A DNA stretch of 64,000 bases from Clostridium sp. (lineage in GTDB: Bacteria > Bacteroidota > Bacteroidia > Bacteroidales > Muribaculaceae), in NCBI GenBank assembly GCA_023666615.1, contig JAMPBQ010000007.1:1-64000 (forward strand), in the 5' to 3' direction. The notes beneath the pieces are model-generated. The model searched no databases. It had not been told where the DNA came from and worked only from the letters and a program-made list of their open reading frames with translations. Below, piece after piece: positions 50,790 through 59,761 of this stretch (position 1 is the first letter of the stretch; each line of letters opens with the position of its first letter). A program made the translations under genes and the position numbers.

Positions 50790-53731
50790 TCCAGCAATTC
50801 TACGCTCCAGTCCACCTCCAGCGGATTGCCGGCCATGCGGCAAACTATCGGCATTGAGGCATTGTCAAGCACCCATATTTGCGCGCCTTCGCTTCCGTCT
50901 TTTGCGTGAATGTATCCATTTTCCGCAGAGACTGCGCGGTACGTGGCGCCGTTAATTTCGGTCGCCCCCGTGTTCTTTAGCTCTTCGTAGCCTTTCTTCG
51001 ATAGCACAAAGGCGGTGGTGTTGGCGGCCAGAAGCGCGTCGTCGCCGTCCACCGGCATCTGCATGCTCAGGACATTGCCGCCCTCTACCGCCTGCGGCAG
51101 CATGCGGAATCGCCCGCTTTGCCATTTCAGGTTGCGCTCTATTCCCCAATTGAATGCGAGGGTGTCGCCCAGCCATTCAAAGTTTGTGTCGTAGCGGCGC
51201 GTCTGGCCGTGCAGCTTGAACACGAACCGCAGCCTGCTGAAATCCGCATTAGGGTCGGGCAGCGTAATGTCCGCGATTTCAGCCTTCGCAATATTCTTCG
51301 GAACGCTTACCCTCCCCTCGGGCCTGCTGTCCTTCCCCCACTCTCCCGGCTTGGATGCCATGCTCAGCTCAAGGCGGCCGCCCGCCATGATGTCGGCATG
51401 CCGGATGTAGGAGTGCGGATAATCCTTTCCATTTAGCGTGGCCTTGGCTATATATCTGTTTTTATCGGAAAGCCCTTTGGCCTCTATGGTGAAATCCTTT
51501 CCGTTGGCAAGGCGGAAGGTGGTGGACTCTATCATGGGCGGATTTATTAGGTAATAGTCCTGCCCGGCGTTGGGGTAAAGCCCTATCAGGTGGAAGGCGA
51601 GCCAAGACGACATGGCCCCGGAATCGTCGTTCCCCGGCAGCCCCATCGGCGTTTCATTGAAATTTTCGCCTACGATTTCCCTCACGCGCTCGCCGCTGCG
51701 CCAGGGCTTGCCTATCCAATGGTAAAGGCAGGGCGTCAGGAAGGATGGCTCGTTGTTTACGTTGTAGAATCCTTTGTCAAAGAATGTGTCCAGCCTCCGC
51801 TCGAACGCTTCCGGGCCTCCGCATATTTCAATGAGTCCCGGCACATCGTGGGGTACGCTCAGAGAGTACTCCCAGGATGATGCTTCGTAGAAGAACATAT
51901 CCCACCACGGCGTATACCACGGCCCTTCAAACGTCACCGGCGTATATTCGTATTTTGGCTTTATCAGCGCGGAATGGCCCTGCGGCAGGCTGTCGAGCCA
52001 ATTGCCGTCCCGGTCGCGCGGCATGATGAATCCCTTTGTGCCGGCATGCTCGTAATCCGCGCGCCAAAGGTTGCGCCAATTGCCCGATTGCCTCATGAAT
52101 CTGTCCTTGAGGTCTCCGCGCCCAAGCCCGTCGGCCACCTCGGCTATGGCATAGTCGCAGTATGAATATTCTATGGTGCGGTTGCCCGCGCGAGGCACGC
52201 CAAAGGGTATGTATCCAAGCGAGTTGTAATCCGCCAGTCCGCCGCGGCCTTCCGACTCCTGCTTGCCGCCGGGGGCGTCGTTGGCGTCGCGCAGCATCGC
52301 CTCAAGTGCCAAGTTCCAGTCAATGCCTTCCATGCCCTTCACGAATGCGTCGGCTATGGCTATCTCCGCGTTTGAGCCTCCCTGTGTGCGCCCGTTGCTG
52401 TTGCCGCTGCGCGCGTCCGGCATGTATCCGTCACGTTTGTATATGTTTATCAATGAGTTCACCATATCCGCCTGCCTTTGTGGAGCTATGAGCGTCAGCA
52501 TCGGCATCGATGTGCGGTATGTATCCCAAATAGCGTAGTAATCATCATAATATGGCACGGGGTCGTTCCAAAGCGGATTTTCGCCCGTGCGGTCCGTCGG
52601 CATCAGCATCGTATGGTAAAGGCCCGTGTAAAGCATAGTCTTTAGCCTATCGGGCGTGGATTCGCCGACTTCAATCTTTGACAGCGCTTCTTCCCATTTC
52701 CCCACAAGTTCATTGCGCGTCTTGGCAAAATCCCAGTGCGGAATATCCCGCACAAGGTTTTCGCGCGCCTTGAGCTCGCTGAGGTAGGATATCGCTATCT
52801 TCACCTTCACAACCCCCGCATTCTCCCCGAAATCAAGATATGCTCCCGTAGGCCGGCCCGTATCGGCCTGCCACGCCTTTGCGCTTATGCTGTCGTCTTT
52901 CCATGTGCTGAAGCCGGTGAAGGGCTTGTCGCACACGGCATAAAAATACACCGTGTAGGCTCGTCCATCGTTCCAGCCTCCCCTGACGCGCGAATAACCC
53001 TGCACCTCGGTGTCAGAGAGCACCTCTATCTGTGAGCCAACAAGCTGCTGAGTCTCCCTTTGGTCAGGAACAGGGCTCACGCCAAGAAAGAACCCCGCGT
53101 CAACGGCCAGCCCGGCCTCCTTCCCCTTCGGATAATCAAACTGGTATATAGCCGCCGCATGGGCGCTGGTAAGCTCCACCACTATCCCCGAAGCCAACTC
53201 GCAGCCATACCTCCCAAGCTCAATCTCCTCGCTTTCCCTAACATCGCTAATCCTCCCGCTCTTCCCAATCCTAAGCCCGCTCTCCCCCAAGTAGGAATCT
53301 CTCCCCTCCCCAATCTTACCCCCGCGCACTCCCGCGCCATTTTCCCCCTCCTCAATCTTAACCCCGCGCACTCCCGCGCCATTTTCTCCTTCCTTAATCT
53401 TAACCCCGCGCACTCCCGCGCTATTTTCCCTCTCCCCAATATCGCTGACAAACGGCATAAGAAGTATATTGCCATACTTTTGCCCGCCTCCGGTGCCGCT
53501 GACATGAGTTTGGGCAAAGCCGATAATCGGTGCAGGCATAGGCGCCCAGCCGCTGTTTGGCATAGATGCCGCGTCAACCGAAGGCTTGATCATGCCAAAA
53601 GGCACAGTAGGCCCGACATAAGTGCGCCCAAGCCCCTCCGACCCAATCCGCGGATCCACAAACTCCGCCGGCCCTTGAGCAACGGCCGCAACAACAATGG
53701 CCAATGATGATATTATCGCTGCAAATTTCAT
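50783..53731 (-). CDS. GH92 alpha-1,2-mannosidase with a tandem-repeat insert
   Basis: A 982-residue exported protein (start at 53731; ATG 53740 adds three residues). Signal peptide ending AVAQ, then the GH92 N-terminal domain (VDPRIGSEGLGRTYVGPTVP, FAQTHVSGTGGGQKYGNILL) and the catalytic domain (LYTGLYHTMLMP, YYDDYYAIWDTYRTSMPML, RSGNSNGRTQGGSNAEI, NEPSFLTPCLYHWIGKPW, GNDDSGAMSSW). GH92 are calcium-dependent exo-mannosidases acting on N-glycans and yeast mannan. Unusual: about residues 100-165 contain three near-identical 14-residue repeats that are not part of the family fold (42-base units at 53311-53436). It lies downstream of a SusC/SusD pair, from which a four-helix gene with repeat arrays now separates it. 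Confidence 0.92.
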   Translation of the reverse strand: MKFAAIISSLAIVVAAVAQGPAEFVDPRIGSEGLGRTYVGPTVPFGMIKPSVDAASMPNSGWAPMPAPIIGFAQTHVSGTGGGQKYGNILLMPFVSDIGERENSAGVRGVKIKEGENGAGVRGVKIEEGENGAGVRGGKIGEGRDSYLGESGLRIGKSGRISDVRESEEIELGRYGCELASGIVVELTSAHAAAIYQFDYPKGKEAGLAVDAGFFLGVSPVPDQRETQQLVGSQIEVLSDTEVQGYSRVRGGWNDGRAYTVYFYAVCDKPFTGFSTWKDDSISAKAWQADTGRPTGAYLDFGENAGVVKVKIAISYLSELKARENLVRDIPHWDFAKTRNELVGKWEEALSKIEVGESTPDRLKTMLYTGLYHTMLMPTDRTGENPLWNDPVPYYDDYYAIWDTYRTSMPMLTLIAPQRQADMVNSLINIYKRDGYMPDARSGNSNGRTQGGSNAEIAIADAFVKGMEGIDWNLALEAMLRDANDAPGGKQESEGRGGLADYNSLGYIPFGVPRAGNRTIEYSYCDYAIAEVADGLGRGDLKDRFMRQSGNWRNLWRADYEHAGTKGFIMPRDRDGNWLDSLPQGHSALIKPKYEYTPVTFEGPWYTPWWDMFFYEASSWEYSLSVPHDVPGLIEICGGPEAFERRLDTFFDKGFYNVNNEPSFLTPCLYHWIGKPWRSGERVREIVGENFNETPMGLPGNDDSGAMSSWLAFHLIGLYPNAGQDYYLINPPMIESTTFRLANGKDFTIEAKGLSDKNRYIAKATLNGKDYPHSYIRHADIMAGGRLELSMASKPGEWGKDSRPEGRVSVPKNIAKAEIADITLPDPNADFSRLRFVFKLHGQTRRYDTNFEWLGDTLAFNWGIERNLKWQSGRFRMLPQAVEGGNVLSMQMPVDGDDALLAANTTAFVLSKKGYEELKNTGATEINGATYRAVSAENGYIHAKDGSEGAQIWVLDNASMPIVCRMAGNPLEVDWSVELLDH
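53311..53436. repeat. three 42-base tandem repeats inside the GH92 gene
   Basis: Unit starts at 53311, 53353 and 53395, each exactly 42 bases, beginning (C/T)AATCTTA and containing CCCCGCGCACTCCCGCGC. The unit is 14 codons, so copy changes keep the reading frame. A degraded 45-base copy precedes it (53266-53310). Confidence 0.92.
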
Positions 53732-53749
53732 TTTTCCCATCTAATAATT

Positions 53750-53846
53750 TCGATAAAACGATATTTCGATATAACGATATCTCGATATAACGATATTTCG
53801 ATATAACGATATAACGATAAATCGATAAACCGACATAACGATAAAC
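53750..53846. repeat. ATAACGAT-type short repeat array (left)
   Basis: Irregular tandem copies of CGATATAACGAT and relatives (CGATATTTCGATATAACGAT) lie between the GH92 start and the four-helix gene. The same units occur, in the same orientation, at 54645-54714 on the other side of that gene. Confidence 0.85.
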
Positions 53847-53864
53847 CGTCACACCAATTTTAAA

Positions 53865-54611
53865 TCATTTAGTTCCCGAATAGTTGAGCGTCCCGTCGCA
53901 TTTCGGATAATCGAGGCAGCCCCAAAACTGTTGCCCTTGCCGAACGCCGCGCTTTATCGTGTTCAATCGCATTTTGCCGCCACATCTCGGACACTCAGGC
54001 GATTGCGCATTTAGCTTGAGGGCGGAAACTCTTTCTTTAGTAAGGTTTTCAGTGAATCCCCCTGACGCCTTGAATTGATTAAGCAGAGACAACAGCAGCT
54101 TTTCAATCAAGCGAATTTCACGATTGCACAATATCAAAATGGCATTCGCCGCAATTCCCAATGATTGATTGTCTATTGCCCTCGAAAATTTCTCTTTCTG
54201 CCGAAGTATATGGTCTGCGGCCTCGCTTTGCCAATCATCGGAGTAGGAAGGCTTGTCCAATTTAATTTCAGAGATGAACTTGTGCGCGTTTTCAGATTTT
54301 TTCCAAATATGCTCTTGTTGGCTCATAAGAAGAAAGAAATAATCCCCCGCCAATTCAGAGGCGCTCGCTCGGGCCACATCGCAAAGCTTCATTTCGGTTT
54401 CAGCTGATGTTTGATGCCGAGACACCCCCTCGGCAATATTGGCGGTGACAGACCGGGCCGCCTGTGTCATTTGATCATGCATCCGTCCGCAAGGATCATT
54501 ATCCTTATTCAAAAATCTACGGCAAAAATCCGTAGTGGCAAGCTGTATAATATTTGCCAGAACCCAAGCGTCAAGAAAAAAATAACCCTTAACAGACCCA
54601 ATTTTCACCAT
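53865..54611 (-). CDS. four-helix-bundle (S23-like) protein with topoisomerase-type zinc finger
   Basis: A 248-residue protein without a signal peptide. Residues about 10-175 are a four-helix bundle as in the S23/intervening-sequence protein family (FLDAWVLANIIQLATTDFC; MHDQMTQAARSVTANIAEG). The last 45 residues form a C4 zinc ribbon like those at the end of topoisomerase I (CPRCGGKMRLNTIKRG; FWGCLDYPKCDGTLNY). It matches what is called a four-helix-bundle suffix-domain protein; role unknown. Base use is AT-richer than its neighbours. It is bracketed by ATAACGAT arrays and splits a SusD-GH92 gene order, which suggests insertion. No reverse transcriptase is near, so a diversity-generating retroelement is not supported. 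Confidence 0.8.
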   Translation of the reverse strand: MVKIGSVKGYFFLDAWVLANIIQLATTDFCRRFLNKDNDPCGRMHDQMTQAARSVTANIAEGVSRHQTSAETEMKLCDVARASASELAGDYFFLLMSQQEHIWKKSENAHKFISEIKLDKPSYSDDWQSEAADHILRQKEKFSRAIDNQSLGIAANAILILCNREIRLIEKLLLSLLNQFKASGGFTENLTKERVSALKLNAQSPECPRCGGKMRLNTIKRGVRQGQQFWGCLDYPKCDGTLNYSGTK

Positions 54612-54644
54612 GGCAAAATCTCTGATTTAATTTAATTTAATTAA

Positions 54645-54714
54645 TTCGATATAACGACATTTCGATATAACGATATAACGACATAACGAGATAACGACAT
54701 AACGACATAACGAA
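54645..54714. repeat. ATAACGAT-type short repeat array (right)
   Basis: TTCGATATAACGACAT, CGATATAACGAT and several ATAACGACATAACGA copies, the same family as at 53750-53846. It lies just upstream of the four-helix gene. Confidence 0.85.
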
Positions 54715-54737
54715 ATTCCAAGTAATTTATTATCAAT

Positions 54738-54771
54738 CAGGCGCCGCAATCACAGGAGATTGCGACGCCTG
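54738..54771 (-). terminator. hairpin after the second SusD gene
   Basis: CAGGCGCCGCAAT (54738-54750) pairs with ATTGCGACGCCTG (54759-54771) with one C/A mismatch. The minus-strand tail is A/T-rich but without a clean T-run, so termination is likely but not certain. Confidence 0.6.
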
Positions 54772-54796
54772 AGTTTATTTCATGAAAGGGCCAGGA

Positions 54797-56452
54797 TCAA
54801 TACCCCTTGTTCTGCGTCCAGTTCGTGTTGGTGTCAAGCACGCCAGTAGGAATCGGCAGAAGGCGGCGCCAAAGCTCTGTCTTAGCCGATGGATTCACAT
54901 CATGCTTGTAGCCCCAGTCATTCTCAAACTGGCCAAAGCGAATCAGGTCATTGCGGCGCCACATCTCGCAGATAAATTCGCGGCCGCGCTCGTCAAGAAT
55001 ATCCTGAAGAGTGGGATTGCCGCTGATGTGCTCTGCGCCCGAGCAGTCGCGCACCTCGTTGATGAGGGCGGCCACTGTCGCGCCGTTCGTGGCGCTTCCG
55101 CCACGGGCTATGGCCTCAGCCTTCGTCAAAAGGATGTCGGCATAGCGGAAGATCGGAAGGTCGTTGCCCTGCTTGCGGCTCCACTTGTCATAATCATCCT
55201 GCACTGCGGGATACTTGAGCAAGTGCGCCCCCTTCATGCAGTTTGCGGTGGTGCCATTGGCGCCTACGTCAAAGAGGTCCTTGTTAAGCCATTCTTCATC
55301 CTTGATGGTCTTTGAGTAGTTAATCTGCTCGCCCTTATACATAAGAGGCGTTGCGGGCGTCACCTCGTCGCAGTTGCCGTCGCGCAAATTCTGCGGGCCT
55401 ACAAGTATCATCTTGTTGCGCTCGTCTCCATTCAGATTGAAGCGGTCGATAGCCTCTGGCACCAATATCCAGTTGCCGCCGGTCGATTTGCTGTAAACAA
55501 ATCCTAGAGGGCCGGTAGGCTCTGTGCCGTTGGCCTTGCAGAACGCCATGAAGCGGTCCATCTCATTGCCGCCGCCGTAATTTGCGCCAAGAGTGGCCGG
55601 GTCAAACGGCATTGCGTAAATAAAGTCAGTGATATGCACGCCATTGTCTGACAAGAACTTCTTGCGGTAGCCCTTGCCAACCGAGAAAATGCCCGACTTG
55701 ATGATGTCGTCGCAGATTGCGATGCAGTCATTGAGCTTCTCATTGGCGGCCTGCGCATTGTAGGTCTCGATGTCTTCTGCCGTGTAGACGGGCCAGTTGA
55801 TGTAAAGCTTGGCCAAAAGCGCCTCGGCCATCCACTTGTTGGGGCGTCCGTAGGTGTCTACATTGTTGGCCTCGGTGAGGTCCGGGATGATGGCCAAAAG
55901 CTCCTCTTCAAGCCAGCGGGCCACGTCGGCGCGCTTGTTGCGGATTGTTGCGCCGTCAGCGTCAAGGCATTCTGTGGATCCAAGCATGGGCACGTCGCCA
56001 TAGAGGTCCATCAGCATAAATTGATAGAACGCACGCGCCGCGCGCACAGGGGCTACGATTGGATCATCCAAGTCAGGGCCGCCAAGATTGGCGATGACCG
56101 TGTTGCAGTAGGTCATGCCCGACATCAAGTCGCCCATCATGCCCACGCCGGGTATGTCAGGATTAAGCTTGTGCTGCGAGGGATACACCGCGCGGCCATT
56201 GTCGAACCATCCGCCGCCGAAGCTGATGCCCATCAGCTCGTCGCCCTGCAGCATCACGCCCTCCCAATAGTTGCGCCCAAGGCCTGCCTCATTGCGCATG
56301 TAATAGTAGCAGCCTTCTAGCTGGCTGCTGACAATGATGTCGCTGTCGGGCAGCTGGGTGTATTGTGTGTTGATGTCTGTGTCAAGGTCAGTGCATGAGC
56401 CCATTCCGGCGCACACGCCCGACAAGAACAGAAGTTTTATATATGCTTTCAT
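54797..56452 (-). CDS. SusD/RagB-family lipoprotein (second locus)
   Basis: A 551-residue surface lipoprotein (lipobox GSC near residue 20). Family motifs: FRYADILLTKAEAIARGG and the C-terminal DERGREFICEMWRRNDLIRFGQF. It pairs with the adjacent SusC for uptake of a glycan at the outer membrane. A mannose-rich substrate is suggested by the GH92 gene further along the same strand. It lies 14 bases after the SusC gene. Confidence 0.95.
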   Translation of the reverse strand: MKAYIKLLFLSGVCAGMGSCTDLDTDINTQYTQLPDSDIIVSSQLEGCYYYMRNEAGLGRNYWEGVMLQGDELMGISFGGGWFDNGRAVYPSQHKLNPDIPGVGMMGDLMSGMTYCNTVIANLGGPDLDDPIVAPVRAARAFYQFMLMDLYGDVPMLGSTECLDADGATIRNKRADVARWLEEELLAIIPDLTEANNVDTYGRPNKWMAEALLAKLYINWPVYTAEDIETYNAQAANEKLNDCIAICDDIIKSGIFSVGKGYRKKFLSDNGVHITDFIYAMPFDPATLGANYGGGNEMDRFMAFCKANGTEPTGPLGFVYSKSTGGNWILVPEAIDRFNLNGDERNKMILVGPQNLRDGNCDEVTPATPLMYKGEQINYSKTIKDEEWLNKDLFDVGANGTTANCMKGAHLLKYPAVQDDYDKWSRKQGNDLPIFRYADILLTKAEAIARGGSATNGATVAALINEVRDCSGAEHISGNPTLQDILDERGREFICEMWRRNDLIRFGQFENDWGYKHDVNPSAKTELWRRLLPIPTGVLDTNTNWTQNKGY

Positions 56453-56466
56453 GTTTCTATTTGGAA

Positions 56467-59400
56467 TTAGAAGTTAATTTGAGCGCCCACGAGGAATTGG
56501 CGAGTACGCGGGAAGTGGTCATGGCGCGAATCGATGCCGGGCTCAAGTCCGCCGAGGTTGATTTCGGGGTCGCGGCCGCTGTAGCCGGTGATCGTGAACA
56601 CGTTGTTGATCGATCCGTACAGGCGTATGTTGTTGAGCCAGCCATTGAAGCAGTTGCGGAAGGTGTAGCCCAGCGTCAAGGTCGAGAGCTTGAAGTAGCT
56701 GCCGTCCTCAAGGTAGCGGTCTGACGGCATCGCTGCGCGCGTGTCATTGGGATTTTGCTCGTACACCGACTTCATCACGTTGCGGCCAAGCGCCACGTTG
56801 GCGGGGTCGCTGTAGAATGCCTTGGGTTCGTTGAAGATCTTCTGGCCGAACACGCCGGTGAAGAAGAGGTTCAGGTCCCAATTCCTGTAGGTGAGGTTGT
56901 TGTTCCATCCCAGTGTCAGGTCTGGCTGAGCGTCGCCCACTATCGTGCGGTCCTTTTCGCCGGGAGCCGTGGTGGTGCCGGTCACGTTGCCGTTCTCGTC
57001 GCGCTCTACGAAGAGCGATGAGCCGTTCTCGTCATATCCTGCCCATTCCCACATGTAGAAGGTGCCTATCGGCTGCCCTTCGATGATGCGCTGGATAGTG
57101 GCCAAAGACGCGCCGGGGAGGTTCGGGTTGTAGCGGTTGAGCACGCCGGCGTTGAACTTCGAGTTGGATACGCTCACCACCTTATTGCTGTTGTGCGAGA
57201 GGTTGAGCGACGTATTCCATGAGAAGTTGCGCAGCTGTATCGGCGTGGCGTTGATGGTCAGCTCGATGCCGCGGTTGCGCATCTTGCCCACATTCGCCGT
57301 AAGGGTGCCTACGGGGTAAGCCACTGTCGATACGGGATAGTCCCAAATCATATCGTCGGTGGTCTTGTTGTAGTATTCAATAGTACCGTTGATGCGGCCA
57401 TTGAGGAATGCGAAGTCCAAGCCTATGTTGAGCATGGTCGTTGTCTCCCACTTCAGGTCGGGGTTAACGTTGCGCGCCGCGTTGATGCTCTTGTAGCTCG
57501 AGGTCAGGCCGGTCAGGGGATCGGTGTAAAGGAAGCGGCCGCCGGCTTGGTAATAGAAGCGGGAGGTGTAGATGTCAAATCCCTTTGCGTTGCCGCTCTT
57601 GCCCCAGCCTACGCGCACCTTCAAGTCGTCGAAGATGCCGGTATCCTTCAGGAAGCCTTCTTCATTGATGCGCCATGCCGCCGACACTGACGGGAAGGTA
57701 GCCCACTTGTTGTTGGAGCCGAACGCCGACGAACCGTCGCGGCGCACAGCCACATTGAGCATGTACTTGCTGTTGAACGAATAGTTGGCGCGTCCGTAGA
57801 ATGAAATCATGCGGGTCGTCGACTTGGTGTTGCCCCAGGCGGGATCGGTATCCCAAGAGTTGGCAAGGCCAAGGTTGTTCCAGCCGATTGCGTCGTCATA
57901 GAAGTTATAGCCCTTGGCTCCGAAGCCGTCGCCTATCTCAGTCTCCTCCCAAGAATAGCCCGCCATGAGCGCGATCTTGTGGATTTCGGCAAAGGTCTTG
58001 TCATAGTTGGCGTATATTTCCATCAGCTTCTTCACGTCGCTCGTGGTGTTGCGCTGAGCCTCGCCGTGGCGGCCCGGGTCGATGGGCGAATCCGTCTTTA
58101 TGAAATGCTTATAGGCATAGTTATAATTCTCATAGTTGAAGTTGGCGTTCAGGAAGAGGCCGTCTATGATCATGAGGCTTGCCTTGCCGTTCACCTGGAT
58201 GCGCTTGAAGTCAGCGCGGCTCTCACGCGTGTTGATGAGCGACAGAGGGTTGTAGTTCTGAGAAATGGACATGTCCTGGTAATACGACCCGTCTTCGTTG
58301 TAAATGGGCACGAGCGGCGAGTACGAATACTGGGCCGCGTAGGCCGAGCGTCCCTCGGTGGCGCGGTCCATCAGGCCCCATTCGCCGCGCACGTTGCCGT
58401 TGACGCCTACGCCGATGGTGAGGCGGTCCTTCAGCGTCTTTGTCTCAACATAGGCGCGGGCTGTGAAGAGGTTGTTGCCCACGCCGCGGATGGCGCCGTC
58501 GCGCTGCATCAAGTTGACGCTTGCCGAATAGGTGGTCTTCTTGTTGCCGCCGCTCAGCGAAAGGGTGTGGTTGTGGGCGAAGCCTGTGCGCTCCACCTGG
58601 TCCATCCAGTTGGTGCTGGCGCCCAGATCATTGGGAACAACGATGTTGTTGGCCTTGATGTATGCCCGCAGCTCGTCAGCCGTCATCATGTCATGGTCGT
58701 TGACGATCTTTTCCCAAGAGGCGTAGCCCGAATAGCTGACGCGGGCCTCGCCCTCTGCGCCCTTCTTCGTGGTGATCATGATTACGCCGTTGGCGGCCTT
58801 GGAGCCGTAGATGGCGGTGGCCGACGCGTCGCGCAGCACGTCAATGCTCTCGATCTCGCTTGGGGGAATCAGGTTGAGGTTAACCCCGGGGATGCCATCC
58901 ACTACGTAAAGGGGCTCTGCGGCCTCGCCGGTGCGCAGGGTCGATGCGCCGCGCAGCGAAATGGAGTTTACGCCGCCGTTGGGGTCGGAGTTCTGCACCA
59001 CAACCAGGCCGGGCACCTTGCCCTGCAGCAATTGCCCCGGATCGGTGAATGAGCCTACGTTGAGGTCTTCGGCCTTGACGGTCGTGATTGAGCTGGTCAC
59101 GTCTTTGCGCTGCATTGTGCCGTAGCCAACCACCACTACCTCGTCGAGCACCTTGTTGTCGTCGCGGAGAGTCACATTGATTTCCTTGCGCCCATTGATG
59201 GGCTCATTTAGCGTTTGATATCCGATATAGCTGAACATCAATGTTTTTGCGGCGCCGCTCACCTGAATCAGGTATTTGCCGTCGATATCGGTAACAACGC
59301 CTTGCCGCGGCATCGTTGGCGCGGACAGACGCACCCACCAGAGGCTCGCCCTGCGAGTCAGTGACGGTGCCGCTGATTCTTGTCTGAGCGTAAGCGAATG

Positions 59401-59470
59401 CGCTGGTGAACAAGAACGCGAGGAGGAAAAGATACTTTCCTACGTTCGCTTTTCTGAGTTGCACGTTCAC
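56467..59470 (-). pseudogene. SusC/RagA TonB-dependent transporter, frameshifted near its N-terminus
   Basis: About 1000 codons of a SusC protein in two frames. The N-terminal part (from 59470: signal peptide ending AFAYAQ, ISGTVTDSQGEPLVGASV) continues in a wrong frame, while the rest resumes in the next frame with PRQGVVTDIDGKYLIQ, then plug (VVVVGYGTMQRKDVTSSITT, VLRDASATAIYGSKAANG) and barrel, ending QFLVGAQINF. Removing one base near 59323-59330 joins GASV directly to a six-residue stretch and QGVVTD at the normal spacing, so one extra base is likely. A sequencing or assembly error, true loss, or phase switching are all possible. No STN domain is present, unlike the SusC at 19012-22542. 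Confidence 0.85.
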
Positions 59471-59536
59471 TTAAATGGTTTTAGTTAGATAAAAAAATGA
59501 GTGTTTAAGTTTGATTCTCTTTTGTTTAGTTTTAAG

Positions 59537-59572
59537 CAGGTCTTTGATTGAAAGCTTTAACAGGTCTTTGAT
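59537..59572. repeat. 12-base direct repeat in the leader of the second SusC gene
   Basis: CAGGTCTTTGAT occurs at 59537-59548 and 59561-59572, 24 bases apart. On the minus strand both lie between the -7 box (59604) and the start codon (59470). Confidence 0.7.
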
Positions 59573-59596
59573 GATGCGGGGTATAGATTTCTACTG

Positions 59597-59604
59597 CAAA
59601 GATA
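59597..59604 (-). promoter_or_regulatory. -7 box for the second SusC/SusD locus
   Basis: On the minus strand TATCTTTG, which would leave a leader of about 120 bases holding the 12-base repeats. Confidence 0.5.
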
Positions 59605-59725
59605 GCGCATTTTTCTTCCGATTCCAAATGATTTTTTAAGATTTTTTACGTAAGCAAGCGTTAAATCCTCATTTGAATTTTTGGCTATTTTTTTCGCCAA
59701 CCGCTGTTTTGTCAATTTTTTTTCG

Positions 59726-59733
59726 TAACTTTG
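59726..59733 (+). promoter_or_regulatory. -7 box for parC
   Basis: TAACTTTG after a T-run, 28 bases before the ATG at 59762. A TTG at 59738 in the same frame is too close to this box to be the start. Confidence 0.6.
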
Positions 59734-59761
59734 TTGATTGAAAAACTTTATTCTAATCCAG

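Noticed and set aside
53750-54714. CRISPR array or diversity-generating retroelement
   Set aside because: The repeats are short, irregular and lack regular unique spacers; the four-helix protein resembles Avd but there is no reverse transcriptase or template/variable repeat.
57979-59052. Long antisense frame inside the second SusC gene (about 357 residues)
   Set aside because: The SusC protein motifs on the other strand are clear, and the antisense translation lacks any family pattern.
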